Positions 23,863 through 31,949 of a stretch of 37,525 nucleotides of DNA are shown in pieces. The notes below the pieces were generated by a model. The model did no database searches and was not told the origin of the DNA. It worked only from the letters and a program-made list of their open reading frames with translations. The position numbers and the translations under genes were made by a program. The DNA is from JBCBST01 sp039819115 (lineage in GTDB: Bacteria; Bacteroidota; Rhodothermia; Balneolales; Balneolaceae): assembly GCA_039819115.1 (NCBI GenBank), contig JBCBST010000018.1, positions 1 to 37,525 on the forward strand. Reading direction: 5' to 3'. Position 1 is the stretch's first letter. Every line of letters starts with the position of its first letter.

Positions 23863-25797
23863 ATGAAATATTTATGCTTACTACTTATGCTTGTTATGTT
23901 CACAAATTGTGAGCACGTAATCGGAGACCTGGACGTCGAAGAACCTCCAACATTTCAGGAGATTCAGGTACCCTATTCCTTCAACTTCCTGACTTCTGAA
24001 CCTGTTGACCTGATGTTTCCATCAACCCGGACCAACCATCTGGCAAAAGTATACCAGACTCACGGAGACCAAACGTCCTTTTTAGGTACCTATCTGCTGG
24101 AGTCGGATCTGCTAACGCTCGATATCGAGAGAAGTAGCTCCACGGTATATACGGTACCCACTGGTATATCAGGAAATGGAGATTATATGTTTGAAATGGG
24201 AGGTGCTTCCGGGGAATCGGGTGCAAAATCAAAAAACATTCCGCTCGATAACCTACATCCTATGGGAAGCTGGAATAGAAGTGGAGTACCGGATTACCTG
24301 ATGGATGAGAGAGACGAACTGGATCAGTCGCTGATCAATGACATCGCGGTCTCCTTACCGGAAGGAAGGCCCGTTCCCACGTATAGCTCGGAGTATCTGA
24401 ATGGTTTGGATATGAACACCATCATCAACGATAGTGCAGAAGTGTGGGTAACCTTTGTTCACGAGGGTGCAGGCTATCGAAATGTGCTTGGGTATTTCAG
24501 TTTTGATACCGATAACCCGCCGGCCTCATTGGATGATATCGACAGTTTGCATGTGGTATTCCCGAATGTATCGTTTGCCGGCTCTGGCGGAGGATTGTAC
24601 ATGGGTGATAAAGTATACCTGGGCTCGTTCAGTGCAGGTACATCCATTGCGTGGTTCCTGATGCCTAATGCCTGGAACTGGAGAAGCAGGTCGATTAACG
24701 ATGTGGACGATGTGAAATTTTCAATTAACGATTTCAACGATTTCACCGAAGAAGTGTACAATCAACATGTCATTTTACTCGAAGATGAAGAGCGGGAACT
24801 CCTCCTGCTGAGTTTTGAAGACATTTCCCGACCCGGCGGAGATAACGATTTCAACGACGCTATTTTTTATGTAACAGCCAGTCCTTATGATGCCATTGAA
24901 ACAGGAAACGTAGTGCCCACGAAAAAAGCTAATGATGTAGACGGCGACGGGTTATCCGGCTATGAAGATGAATTTCCCACCGATCCGGAACGTGCGTTTT
25001 CCAGTTACTGGCCGGCATATAACACCTACGCAACCATTCTGTTTGAAGATCAATGGCCTTCAGTTGGTGATTATGATTTCAACGACCTGGTGGCTGATTA
25101 TAAGTTTACGTACATCAAATCGGCTGATGGCAATGTGAAAGAACTGAACATCGAAACGATTTTGAAAGCAGTGGGAGGTCTTAAAAAAGGATCGCTATTG
25201 TTTAACCTGGGTCTGGATGAAACCTTGGTGGAATCTGTTTCCGGTAATATTCTGGAATATGATTTTATCAAGCTGAATGCTAACGGTACCGAAGCCGGAC
25301 TTTCAGAAGCGGTAATACCCATCTTTGATAACTCAAGAACGGTATTGGCACCTCCATCCGGATTCTCTGTGACGAATGTATTCAACGATCAACCCCACGT
25401 TGATGAAGTGAAAATCATTACAAAAGTCGTTTTTAAAGACCCGATTTCAGAATCGCTGATTAACAAGTACGATCCATTTATGGTAACTGAATTCAATCGG
25501 GGACTTGAAATCCACTTGCCTGGTCAACAGCCAACGGCAAAGGCAAACCTGGAGTTATTCGGCACACAAGACGATGCCAGTAATTTTGATCAGGGCTTTA
25601 CCTATAAAAATGTAGATGGACTACCCTGGGCACTGCATGTGATGGAATCGATTAAATACCCCAAAGAAAACTCCGATTTTGCCAATGCCTACGTCAATTT
25701 CAGAAACTGGGCAGAAAGTGGGGGAGTAACCCATACGGATTGGTTTTATCAATCTCAGTCAAATATGAATAGTGTTATGTTCTATAATAACAATTAA
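23863..25797 (+). CDS. LruC domain-containing lipoprotein with DUF4114 domain
   Basis: This is a predicted surface or periplasmic lipoprotein. The 644-residue protein begins MKYLCLLLMLVMFTNC, a signal ending in a Bacteroidota-style lipobox with Cys16. A DUF4114-like domain spans about 190-345 and includes VTFVHEGAGYRNVLGYFSF, VYLGSFSAGTSIAWFL and the acidic GGDNDFNDAIFYV. An EF-hand/TSP3-like Ca-binding stretch follows (DVDGDGLSGYEDEFPTDPE), then an LruC domain from about 380 with FEDQWPSVGDYDFNDLVADY. The repeated DFND motifs suggest calcium binding. The gene has its own copy of the EPS operator (O7), so it is probably made together with the polysaccharide, perhaps as a matrix or anchoring protein. 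That role is inference. A terminator follows it. Confidence 0.9.
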   Translation: MKYLCLLLMLVMFTNCEHVIGDLDVEEPPTFQEIQVPYSFNFLTSEPVDLMFPSTRTNHLAKVYQTHGDQTSFLGTYLLESDLLTLDIERSSSTVYTVPTGISGNGDYMFEMGGASGESGAKSKNIPLDNLHPMGSWNRSGVPDYLMDERDELDQSLINDIAVSLPEGRPVPTYSSEYLNGLDMNTIINDSAEVWVTFVHEGAGYRNVLGYFSFDTDNPPASLDDIDSLHVVFPNVSFAGSGGGLYMGDKVYLGSFSAGTSIAWFLMPNAWNWRSRSINDVDDVKFSINDFNDFTEEVYNQHVILLEDEERELLLLSFEDISRPGGDNDFNDAIFYVTASPYDAIETGNVVPTKKANDVDGDGLSGYEDEFPTDPERAFSSYWPAYNTYATILFEDQWPSVGDYDFNDLVADYKFTYIKSADGNVKELNIETILKAVGGLKKGSLLFNLGLDETLVESVSGNILEYDFIKLNANGTEAGLSEAVIPIFDNSRTVLAPPSGFSVTNVFNDQPHVDEVKIITKVVFKDPISESLINKYDPFMVTEFNRGLEIHLPGQQPTAKANLELFGTQDDASNFDQGFTYKNVDGLPWALHVMESIKYPKENSDFANAYVNFRNWAESGGVTHTDWFYQSQSNMNSVMFYNNN

Positions 25798-25846
25798 ACA
25801 GGGCTGGTTTTTTCTAACATTTAGGTTAGATTACGTAGCAGCGGAG

Positions 25847-25881
25847 CGAGTTTTGACTGGAAGGTCAAAACTCGTTTCTTT
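25847..25881 (+). terminator. Rho-independent terminator after the LruC lipoprotein gene
   Basis: A perfect 11-bp stem, CGAGTTTTGAC (25847-25857) with GTCAAAACTCG (25864-25874), encloses a 6-nt loop TGGAAG and is followed by TTTCTTTAT. It separates the lipoprotein gene from the H-NOX operon. Confidence 0.87.
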
Positions 25882-25909
25882 ATGTATCATATAATTTAGG
25901 AGCTACATT

Positions 25910-26440
25910 ATGAAGGGGATCGTATTTACAGAATTTTTTGAAATGGTGGAGCAAACTTTCGGCTATGAGATGGTCGATACGCTTATCAATACCACTGAAT
26001 TGGAGTCCGGAGGGGTTTATACATCAATTGGTACCTACCACCATTCCGAAATCGTAGCGTTAGTACAAAACCTTTCAAAACAAAGCGGGATGGATATCGA
26101 TGCTTTACTACATGCATTTGGTCGTTATCTCTTCGATACGTTTTTAAAAGCATATCCCATTTTTTTTGATAAAGCATCGAATAGCTTCGAGTTTCTGGCA
26201 TCTATCGACAATTACATTCATGTTGAAGTTCAGAAACTATATCCCGATGCTACCTTACCCCGGTTTAGCACTCAAATCGAAGACGGTAAAATGATCATGA
26301 TTTATAAAAGCGAGCGGAGTATGTCTGCATTAGCTCTTGGTTTAATAGAAAAAACGCTGGAGTATTACGGTGAGGAAGTAAAGGTATCTAAAGAAGTGCT
26401 TACGGAAGACGGTACCGAGGTAAAATTTGTGATAGGTTAA
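25910..26440 (+). CDS. H-NOX heme-based nitric oxide sensor
   Basis: This cytosolic heme NO/O2-binding protein has 176 residues. Diagnostic residues are in place: proximal heme ligand His104 in NYIHVEVQKLYPDA, Pro117 in LPRF, and the heme-propionate motif Y132-x-S134-x-R136 in YKSERS. The position equal to Tyr140 of O2-binding H-NOX proteins (Arg+5) is Leu141, so the protein should be selective for NO over O2. It stands 6 bp upstream of a hybrid histidine kinase, the usual H-NOX/HnoK arrangement in which NO binding changes kinase activity. AGGAG precedes the ATG. It lies directly downstream of the EPS/LruC region, consistent with NO control of biofilm. Confidence 0.95.
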   Translation: MKGIVFTEFFEMVEQTFGYEMVDTLINTTELESGGVYTSIGTYHHSEIVALVQNLSKQSGMDIDALLHAFGRYLFDTFLKAYPIFFDKASNSFEFLASIDNYIHVEVQKLYPDATLPRFSTQIEDGKMIMIYKSERSMSALALGLIEKTLEYYGEEVKVSKEVLTEDGTEVKFVIG

Positions 26441-26446
26441 TTCAGC

Positions 26447-29431
26447 ATGGAGGATTTCGAGCTATACAAAAGGCGGATTGAGAGGGAGAAACTGGCCCGT
26501 AAGGAAGCCGAAGGGATCCTGGAAAAAAAAGCGCTCGAATTGTTTACCGCCAATGAACGCCTCCAGAAGCTATATAAGACCAAAGATGAGTTACTGGAGG
26601 CTATTTCAAAAGCACTTATCGTTCTATTCCGGGAAGAAGATCTGGACCGGGCTCTCAGGGAATCTATTCATATTGTAGGAAGTACCATAGATGTGGATCG
26701 TTTCAGTATTGCAACCCTTCAGGAGAGTGAAAACAAGTATACCCTGTTGAAGAATTATGAGCATGCAAACCGGGAATTCAAGTCCTTGTTTAATCTACTG
26801 AAAGAGCAGGAAAACCTGGACGAGCTTTTTTACCGGTTCGCTCAGATATTTTTGAAAGGAAACAAACTCGTTAAGTTCACTTCGAGTCATAAACAACATC
26901 GGTTGGTTACGCGGACCATGGGGCTTATTGGCCTGAGCTCGGTTGTTTTAATGCCTATCGAATACCAAGGTAAAATAAAGGCCATAATCAGTCTTGAATT
27001 ACTTGATATCGAATATGACTGGTCGGAAAATGATGAAGCTATCCTGTTGGCTTTTGCCGCTGGCGTAGAATCTGTAATTGAGAAGTTTGAAACGCGTGAA
27101 AAGCTCGAAGAACAACGCTCTTTTTATGAAGCGGTCCTGAATTCCATTCCCTCCGACCTGGTGGTATTCAATAAAAACCATACCTATAAATTTATTAACC
27201 CGGTTGCTATACAGAATGCCGAAATCCGGGAGTGGCTGATTGATAAAGATGATTTTGAATATGTTGAATACAGAAATAAGCCTAAAGAACTCGCCGAAAA
27301 CCGAAGGGCTATTTTCAACAAAGTAGTGAATGAGAAAGAACCCCTCAGTTTTGAAGAAAGATTTGTTAACAATGAGGGTGAAGAAGAGTGGAAACTCAGA
27401 AATATGTACCCGGTGTTTAGTGAAGACGAGCAGTTGGAAATGGTGATTGGGTACGGGGTGGATATAACCGACATCAAACAAACCAATCAGCAGCTCTTAA
27501 CGACCTCTAAACGGCTATCCACGTTAATTTCCAGCTTAAACAGCGGGGTGCTCCTGGAGGATAAAGACCGGAAAATACTGGTCACCAACGATGAGTTTTG
27601 TTCCATATTTGATATTCCTGCAAAACCGGAAGATCTGATCGGAATTGACTGCTCAAACTCTGCTGAGCAATCCAAACATCTGGTTAAAAATCCGGATCAG
27701 TTTGTAGCACGAATCGACGAGATTGTTAAGAACCGGCGCATTCAGACCAACGAAGAGATTCACATGAATGATGGCCGTACGTTTGAACGGGATTTCATTC
27801 CAATCTATCTGCAGGATATCTATCTGGGGCACCTCTGGGAATACCGAAATGTAACGGAGAAAAAGGCTGCGGAGCAGGAGTTAATCCGTGCACGGGAAGA
27901 GGCCGAAGAATCGAGACGGCTGAAGCAGCGGTTTTTAGCAAACATGAGCCACGAAATCCGAACGCCTATGAATGGCGTAGTGGGTATTGTACACCTGCTA
28001 GAACGAACCAAACTGGATCACCATCAAAAGAAGTATCTTAATATTCTGAAGGATTCCTCCGAACACCTGCTTCATATCATCAATGATATTCTGGATGTCT
28101 CTAAACTAGAGGAAGGCAAACTGGTCTTAAATGAAAGTCCGGTCCAGCTTGATACGCTCATTGAAGGCGTAGTCCAAAATCTGAAAAGCCGGGCATCAGA
28201 TAAGAAGATTAAGATCGAGCTGGAAGGACTGGAAATCTTTGATTCGCTGTTGATGACTGACCCTGTACGCGTACGGCAGGTGTTGCTTAACTTATTATCA
28301 AATGCGATTAAGTTTACCCATAAAGGATCGGTTGGCATCAGGTGCAGCACGCTCTCAAACGACAACCTTCATCATGCCTTCCGGATAGAAGTATGGGATA
28401 CAGGAATCGGCATCCCGGAAAACAACATGGAAAGCATCTTTAGTGCATTTGATCAATCGGATATAGGTTCTGCAAACCAGTATGGAGGTACAGGACTCGG
28501 ATTGAGCATTGTTCAGGAACTCGCCGATAAACTGGGCAGTGAGATCTCGGTTCAAAGTGAAGTTGGAAAGGGGAGTACCTTTACCTTGCAATTCGATTTA
28601 AAGAAAGTAGAAGCTGATCAGGTTTCTATGTTTAAATCATCTCAATTTGAGTTATCGGGAGCCACTCTGGAAGGTATTCATATTCTGGTAGTCGATGATC
28701 ATAAGGTGAACTTTGATATTGCCGAGGAAATTCTTCAAACCTGGGGAGCCACGGTGTTGTACGCCGAGAATGGAAAAAAAGCAGTGGAAAGCATTACGGA
28801 AAATGAGGTGGACCTTATTTTGATGGACATGCAAATGCCCGTTATGGATGGCATAGAGGCCACTCGTAACATCCGGCAATTGGACAGCCCCCTATCGGAT
28901 GTTCCAATCATTGCTATGACGGCGGCCGCTTTACCGGAGGAGCGGGAAAAGTGCCTGCAGTCGGGTATGAACGGCTATATCTCTAAACCGTATAACCCCA
29001 GTATTCTGTTTGAAACCATTGCCAATCAACTTGATCTGGACGCTGAAGTTGAGGTGAAAACGGATGATGCATCCGATTCATACACTAACTCAGGTGCCCT
29101 GTTTGACATCAGCTATCTGAAAGAACTGAGTGGAAATAACCGGACGTTTATCGAGGAGATGGTCAATAATTTTAAAAACGAGATGCCGGAGATGGTAGAA
29201 GAAATGAAATTTTGCTACACTCAATTCGATTCGGGTAAAATCTCGGCTATCGCCCACAAAGCAAAATCTATGGCTGGCTACTTAGGAGCCCATGAACTAC
29301 GAAACACTATTGTTGCGTTGGAAGAAAAAATTGAACAAAACACAGAAGTCCGTTTACTGGAACAGGATTTAGATCGAATCGAGGAAAAGCTGAACAACGT
29401 ACTTCGTGAACTTAACCACCTTTATACATGA
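26447..29431 (+). CDS. Soluble hybrid histidine kinase (GAF-PAS-PAS-HisKA-HATPase-REC-Hpt), H-NOX-associated
   Basis: This 994-residue cytosolic sensor kinase has no membrane segment. An N-terminal coiled coil (about 1-50, rich in Glu/Lys/Arg) leads to a GAF-like domain (about 60-215), two PAS-like domains (about 225-345 and 350-465) and a second coiled coil. The HisKA domain has phospho-His502 in FLANMSHEIRTPMNG. The HATPase domain has LLNLLSNAIKFTH, DTGIGIP and GGTGLGLSI. A receiver follows with Asp794 in LMDMQMPVMDG, then a C-terminal Hpt domain with His937 in IAHKAKSMAGYLG. The His-Asp-His chain needs a final receiver, probably the one encoded next. It is 6 bp from the H-NOX gene and overlaps the response regulator by ATGA. 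Confidence 0.95.
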   Translation: MEDFELYKRRIEREKLARKEAEGILEKKALELFTANERLQKLYKTKDELLEAISKALIVLFREEDLDRALRESIHIVGSTIDVDRFSIATLQESENKYTLLKNYEHANREFKSLFNLLKEQENLDELFYRFAQIFLKGNKLVKFTSSHKQHRLVTRTMGLIGLSSVVLMPIEYQGKIKAIISLELLDIEYDWSENDEAILLAFAAGVESVIEKFETREKLEEQRSFYEAVLNSIPSDLVVFNKNHTYKFINPVAIQNAEIREWLIDKDDFEYVEYRNKPKELAENRRAIFNKVVNEKEPLSFEERFVNNEGEEEWKLRNMYPVFSEDEQLEMVIGYGVDITDIKQTNQQLLTTSKRLSTLISSLNSGVLLEDKDRKILVTNDEFCSIFDIPAKPEDLIGIDCSNSAEQSKHLVKNPDQFVARIDEIVKNRRIQTNEEIHMNDGRTFERDFIPIYLQDIYLGHLWEYRNVTEKKAAEQELIRAREEAEESRRLKQRFLANMSHEIRTPMNGVVGIVHLLERTKLDHHQKKYLNILKDSSEHLLHIINDILDVSKLEEGKLVLNESPVQLDTLIEGVVQNLKSRASDKKIKIELEGLEIFDSLLMTDPVRVRQVLLNLLSNAIKFTHKGSVGIRCSTLSNDNLHHAFRIEVWDTGIGIPENNMESIFSAFDQSDIGSANQYGGTGLGLSIVQELADKLGSEISVQSEVGKGSTFTLQFDLKKVEADQVSMFKSSQFELSGATLEGIHILVVDDHKVNFDIAEEILQTWGATVLYAENGKKAVESITENEVDLILMDMQMPVMDGIEATRNIRQLDSPLSDVPIIAMTAAALPEEREKCLQSGMNGYISKPYNPSILFETIANQLDLDAEVEVKTDDASDSYTNSGALFDISYLKELSGNNRTFIEEMVNNFKNEMPEMVEEMKFCYTQFDSGKISAIAHKAKSMAGYLGAHELRNTIVALEEKIEQNTEVRLLEQDLDRIEEKLNNVLRELNHLYT

Positions 29432-29811
29432 GCCAGGGAAAGCTGTTAATATTAGATGATGACAAGAATATGGCGCGCCTGTTGGAAGTGGTGCTTGAAT
29501 CTCATTACGACATTACAATCGCTCATACGATAGATAGCGCACTTACCTCTTTTGATCAACACTCGTATGATGCGGTTATTCTGGATTTAAATCTGAACGG
29601 GGAAGACGGGATGAATATGATTACGTCAATACGAGCCCGTAATAAATGGCTGCCTGTTCTCGTAGTATCTGGTAAGGAAAAGTCCGGCGATCGCATTACC
29701 TGTTTCCAGGCAGATGTGGATGATTATTTAATCAAACCCTTTAACCCGGAAGAGTTAACGCTTCGCCTGGCCCGAAATATTTCCCGGTTCAAACAAATTG
29801 AATCGCGGTAA
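29428..29811 (+). CDS. Receiver-only response regulator (CheY-like)
   Basis: This 127-residue single-domain response regulator has acidic residues in LLILDDDKN, phospho-acceptor Asp53 in VILDLNLNGEDG, Ser in VVSGKE (the Thr/Ser switch position) and Lys in LIKPFNPEEL. No output domain is fused. It is translationally coupled to the hybrid kinase by an ATGA overlap, so it is the likely receiver of phosphate from Hpt His937. It could act through protein contact, or by shuttling phosphate to another regulator. A weak imperfect hairpin with AT-rich flanks (about 29812-29836) may end the operon. Confidence 0.93.
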   Translation: MSQGKLLILDDDKNMARLLEVVLESHYDITIAHTIDSALTSFDQHSYDAVILDLNLNGEDGMNMITSIRARNKWLPVLVVSGKEKSGDRITCFQADVDDYLIKPFNPEELTLRLARNISRFKQIESR

Positions 29812-29865
29812 AAAAGTAGCCGTGGCTATTTATTTGTATATTCAACGAAACAAAGCTGTACTGCC

Positions 29866-30072
29866 ATGATCAGACCCATGTTTGGCTACCGGCCAAAGCC
29901 CAAAAAATTTGAATTACCCTTTCGGTATTACGATCCCGAAAAAGATCAGCGGGAAAAAAGAAGACGCAGAATCCGTATAGAAACGAATTCGCACCGGCGT
30001 CCGGCTCAAAATGCCAGAGTATTGTTCTTTGCCTTATTATTGGCGTTGGTCTGGTACATCATCGCGTACTAA
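29866..30072 (+). CDS. Small basic tail-anchored membrane protein, function unknown
   Basis: This 68-residue protein has a basic, aromatic N-terminal half (FGYRPKPKKFELPFRYYDPEKDQREKRRRR) and one hydrophobic C-terminal helix (VLFFALLLALVWYIIAY), so it is probably anchored in the inner membrane with most of the protein in the cytosol. The composition is clearly protein-like and the frame fills the gap between the response regulator and mutL. I do not recognise a family. It ends 26 bp before the mutL start. Confidence 0.7.
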   Translation: MIRPMFGYRPKPKKFELPFRYYDPEKDQREKRRRRIRIETNSHRRPAQNARVLFFALLLALVWYIIAY

Positions 30073-30098
30073 TCGCACAATAGGGATAACATACTCGC

Positions 30099-31946
30099 TT
30101 GAACGAAACAGATACTCCAACGTCCATAATACATCCGTTACCTCCCGAAATCAGCAACAAGATCGCTGCGGGAGAGGTCGTACAGCGTCCGGCTTCGGTA
30201 GTTAAAGAGTTGCTGGATAATTCCATCGATTCGGGTGCTGATCGTATACAAGTAATCATTATTCAGGCCGGTCGAACCCTGATCCAGGTAAACGACAATG
30301 GTTGTGGTATGAGCGATACCGATCTGCCCCTTTGTTTTCAACGCCATGCTACTTCAAAAATATCCAGCGTAGACGATCTGTTTAAAATTCAGACTCTGGG
30401 TTTCAGAGGCGAGGCAATGGCATCCATTGCTTCCGTTTCGCAGGTAACCGTACGTACCAAGCGTGCAGAAGATGATAACGGCTGGCAATACGAAATATCC
30501 GGAGTGGAGTCTAAACCCATTGAACCTGTAGCCACGGATAACGGAACCTCAATTGCCGTCAGAAATCTCTTTTTTAATGTACCTGCACGGCGGCAATTTC
30601 TGAAAACAGATGTCACCGAATTGCGTCATATCATGCGCACCGTTCAATATGCCGCTCTTGCTAATCCGGATGTGGCTATCACACTGGTTGCGGATGGTGA
30701 GGAGATGTATTCCTTACCTGCTCAATCTCTTGAGGAACGCATTGCTCTCATTTTTGGAAAAGAGTATAAGGCCAGTCTCATCTATTTTGAAGAGGAGACT
30801 TCGTACTTGCGTATTTATGGATACGCCTCCGATCCTAAACTGGCTAAAAAGAGCAGGGGAGAACAGTTCCTTTTTGTTAATGGACGTCCCTTCCAGCATC
30901 GCTACCTCACTCATGTCATTTTAAGCCTCTACGATGCATGGACCCGAAATAATGAGTATCCGTTTTATGCCCTGTTCTTCGAGATTCTGCCTGGAAAAGT
31001 GGATGTAAACGTACATCCGTCCAAAATGGAGGTGAAGTTTGAAGATGAGAGGAGCGTCATACAATTGGCACGCTCGGTTGTAAATCGTGCACTTAATGAA
31101 CATTTTCAGATTCCAACTGTACCAGACCATCAGGATGAACTTCTGAGTTCCACTTCAGCCTCCCCGTTTAGCAGTGGATTTTCCTTTGATGTACCCCGGC
31201 CTCTGGAAACCGGCAAAGGCCGGGAATTCAACATGCCATCCCGCATCAATGTGAAAGGCGTCGGCAATGCAGGGCACACGTTTGCCGAACAATTGTATGG
31301 GAATGCCGCCCCGTTAGATTCAGAACCGGATTCCGTCAATAAACAACTGGCAATCGATGATGTTTCCGGTGCGTTAGAACAGGGGCAAAAGCAGTTTTTC
31401 CAGGTGCACGGCACCTACATTGTGACCCAAACACGGACGGGATTGTGTCTCATTGATCAATATCTCGCTCACAAAAGGATCATTTACGAAAAAGCCATTA
31501 CTGCAACGGAAGAAGCATTACCGAGTACTCAGCAGCTATTATTTGCCCAAACACTTGAACTTTCGGCATCCGATTTTACCCTGTTGAAAGAAGTACATCC
31601 CATCATACAACGCATGGGATTTTCGGTACAGCTAATGAGTGGTAATACAGCGATGATCAATGGGGTACCGGCCGATATTGAGATTGGTAATGAACAGGAG
31701 GTGTTGGTGGCTATGCTGAATCATTACCAGGAGCTGGGGGGAAAGGTACAACTTGAATCCCGTGAAAAACTGGCCATAGCCTTTGCTGCAAAAGCAGCCA
31801 TTCCAAGAGGAAAGCAACTTGGGCAGCAGGAAATGGAACTCCTGGTTGACCAGCTATTTGCCTGCGATCAGCCTTATATTGATCCTTTGCAAAAGCCTAC
31901 CATCATGTATCTTTCCCTGGACGAAATACAGGCCCGATTCCGGTAG
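30099..31946 (+). CDS. mutL: DNA mismatch repair protein MutL
   Basis: MutL couples mismatch recognition by MutS to strand removal. The 615-residue protein has the GHKL ATPase core: EISNKIAAGEVVQRPASVVKELLDN-type opening, VNDNGCGM, LGFRGEAMASIASVS and NVPARRQFLK, then GRPFQHRYL and VDVNVHPSKMEVKF. The C-terminal domain is present, but the metal-binding endonuclease signature is not intact: DQHAxxE reads DQYLAHK (Asp453), ACR reads AAKAAIPRG, and CPHGRP reads IDPLQKP (near 595). The start is TTG 30099, since an in-frame TAA lies 4 codons upstream and no ATG is near; AGGGA lies at 30082. The next gene follows after 3 bp. Confidence 0.95.
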   Translation: MNETDTPTSIIHPLPPEISNKIAAGEVVQRPASVVKELLDNSIDSGADRIQVIIIQAGRTLIQVNDNGCGMSDTDLPLCFQRHATSKISSVDDLFKIQTLGFRGEAMASIASVSQVTVRTKRAEDDNGWQYEISGVESKPIEPVATDNGTSIAVRNLFFNVPARRQFLKTDVTELRHIMRTVQYAALANPDVAITLVADGEEMYSLPAQSLEERIALIFGKEYKASLIYFEEETSYLRIYGYASDPKLAKKSRGEQFLFVNGRPFQHRYLTHVILSLYDAWTRNNEYPFYALFFEILPGKVDVNVHPSKMEVKFEDERSVIQLARSVVNRALNEHFQIPTVPDHQDELLSSTSASPFSSGFSFDVPRPLETGKGREFNMPSRINVKGVGNAGHTFAEQLYGNAAPLDSEPDSVNKQLAIDDVSGALEQGQKQFFQVHGTYIVTQTRTGLCLIDQYLAHKRIIYEKAITATEEALPSTQQLLFAQTLELSASDFTLLKEVHPIIQRMGFSVQLMSGNTAMINGVPADIEIGNEQEVLVAMLNHYQELGGKVQLESREKLAIAFAAKAAIPRGKQLGQQEMELLVDQLFACDQPYIDPLQKPTIMYLSLDEIQARFR

Positions 31947-31949
31947 CTC

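Noticed and set aside
25827..25834. TAGATTAC box-like string before the H-NOX gene
   Set aside because: No TTNRTCGA-like repeats at the required distances, and a terminator lies between it and the gene.
29812..29840. Hairpin after the lone receiver gene
   Set aside because: The stem is short and AT-rich with mismatches, and the tail is TTTATTTG. It is too weak to list as a terminator.
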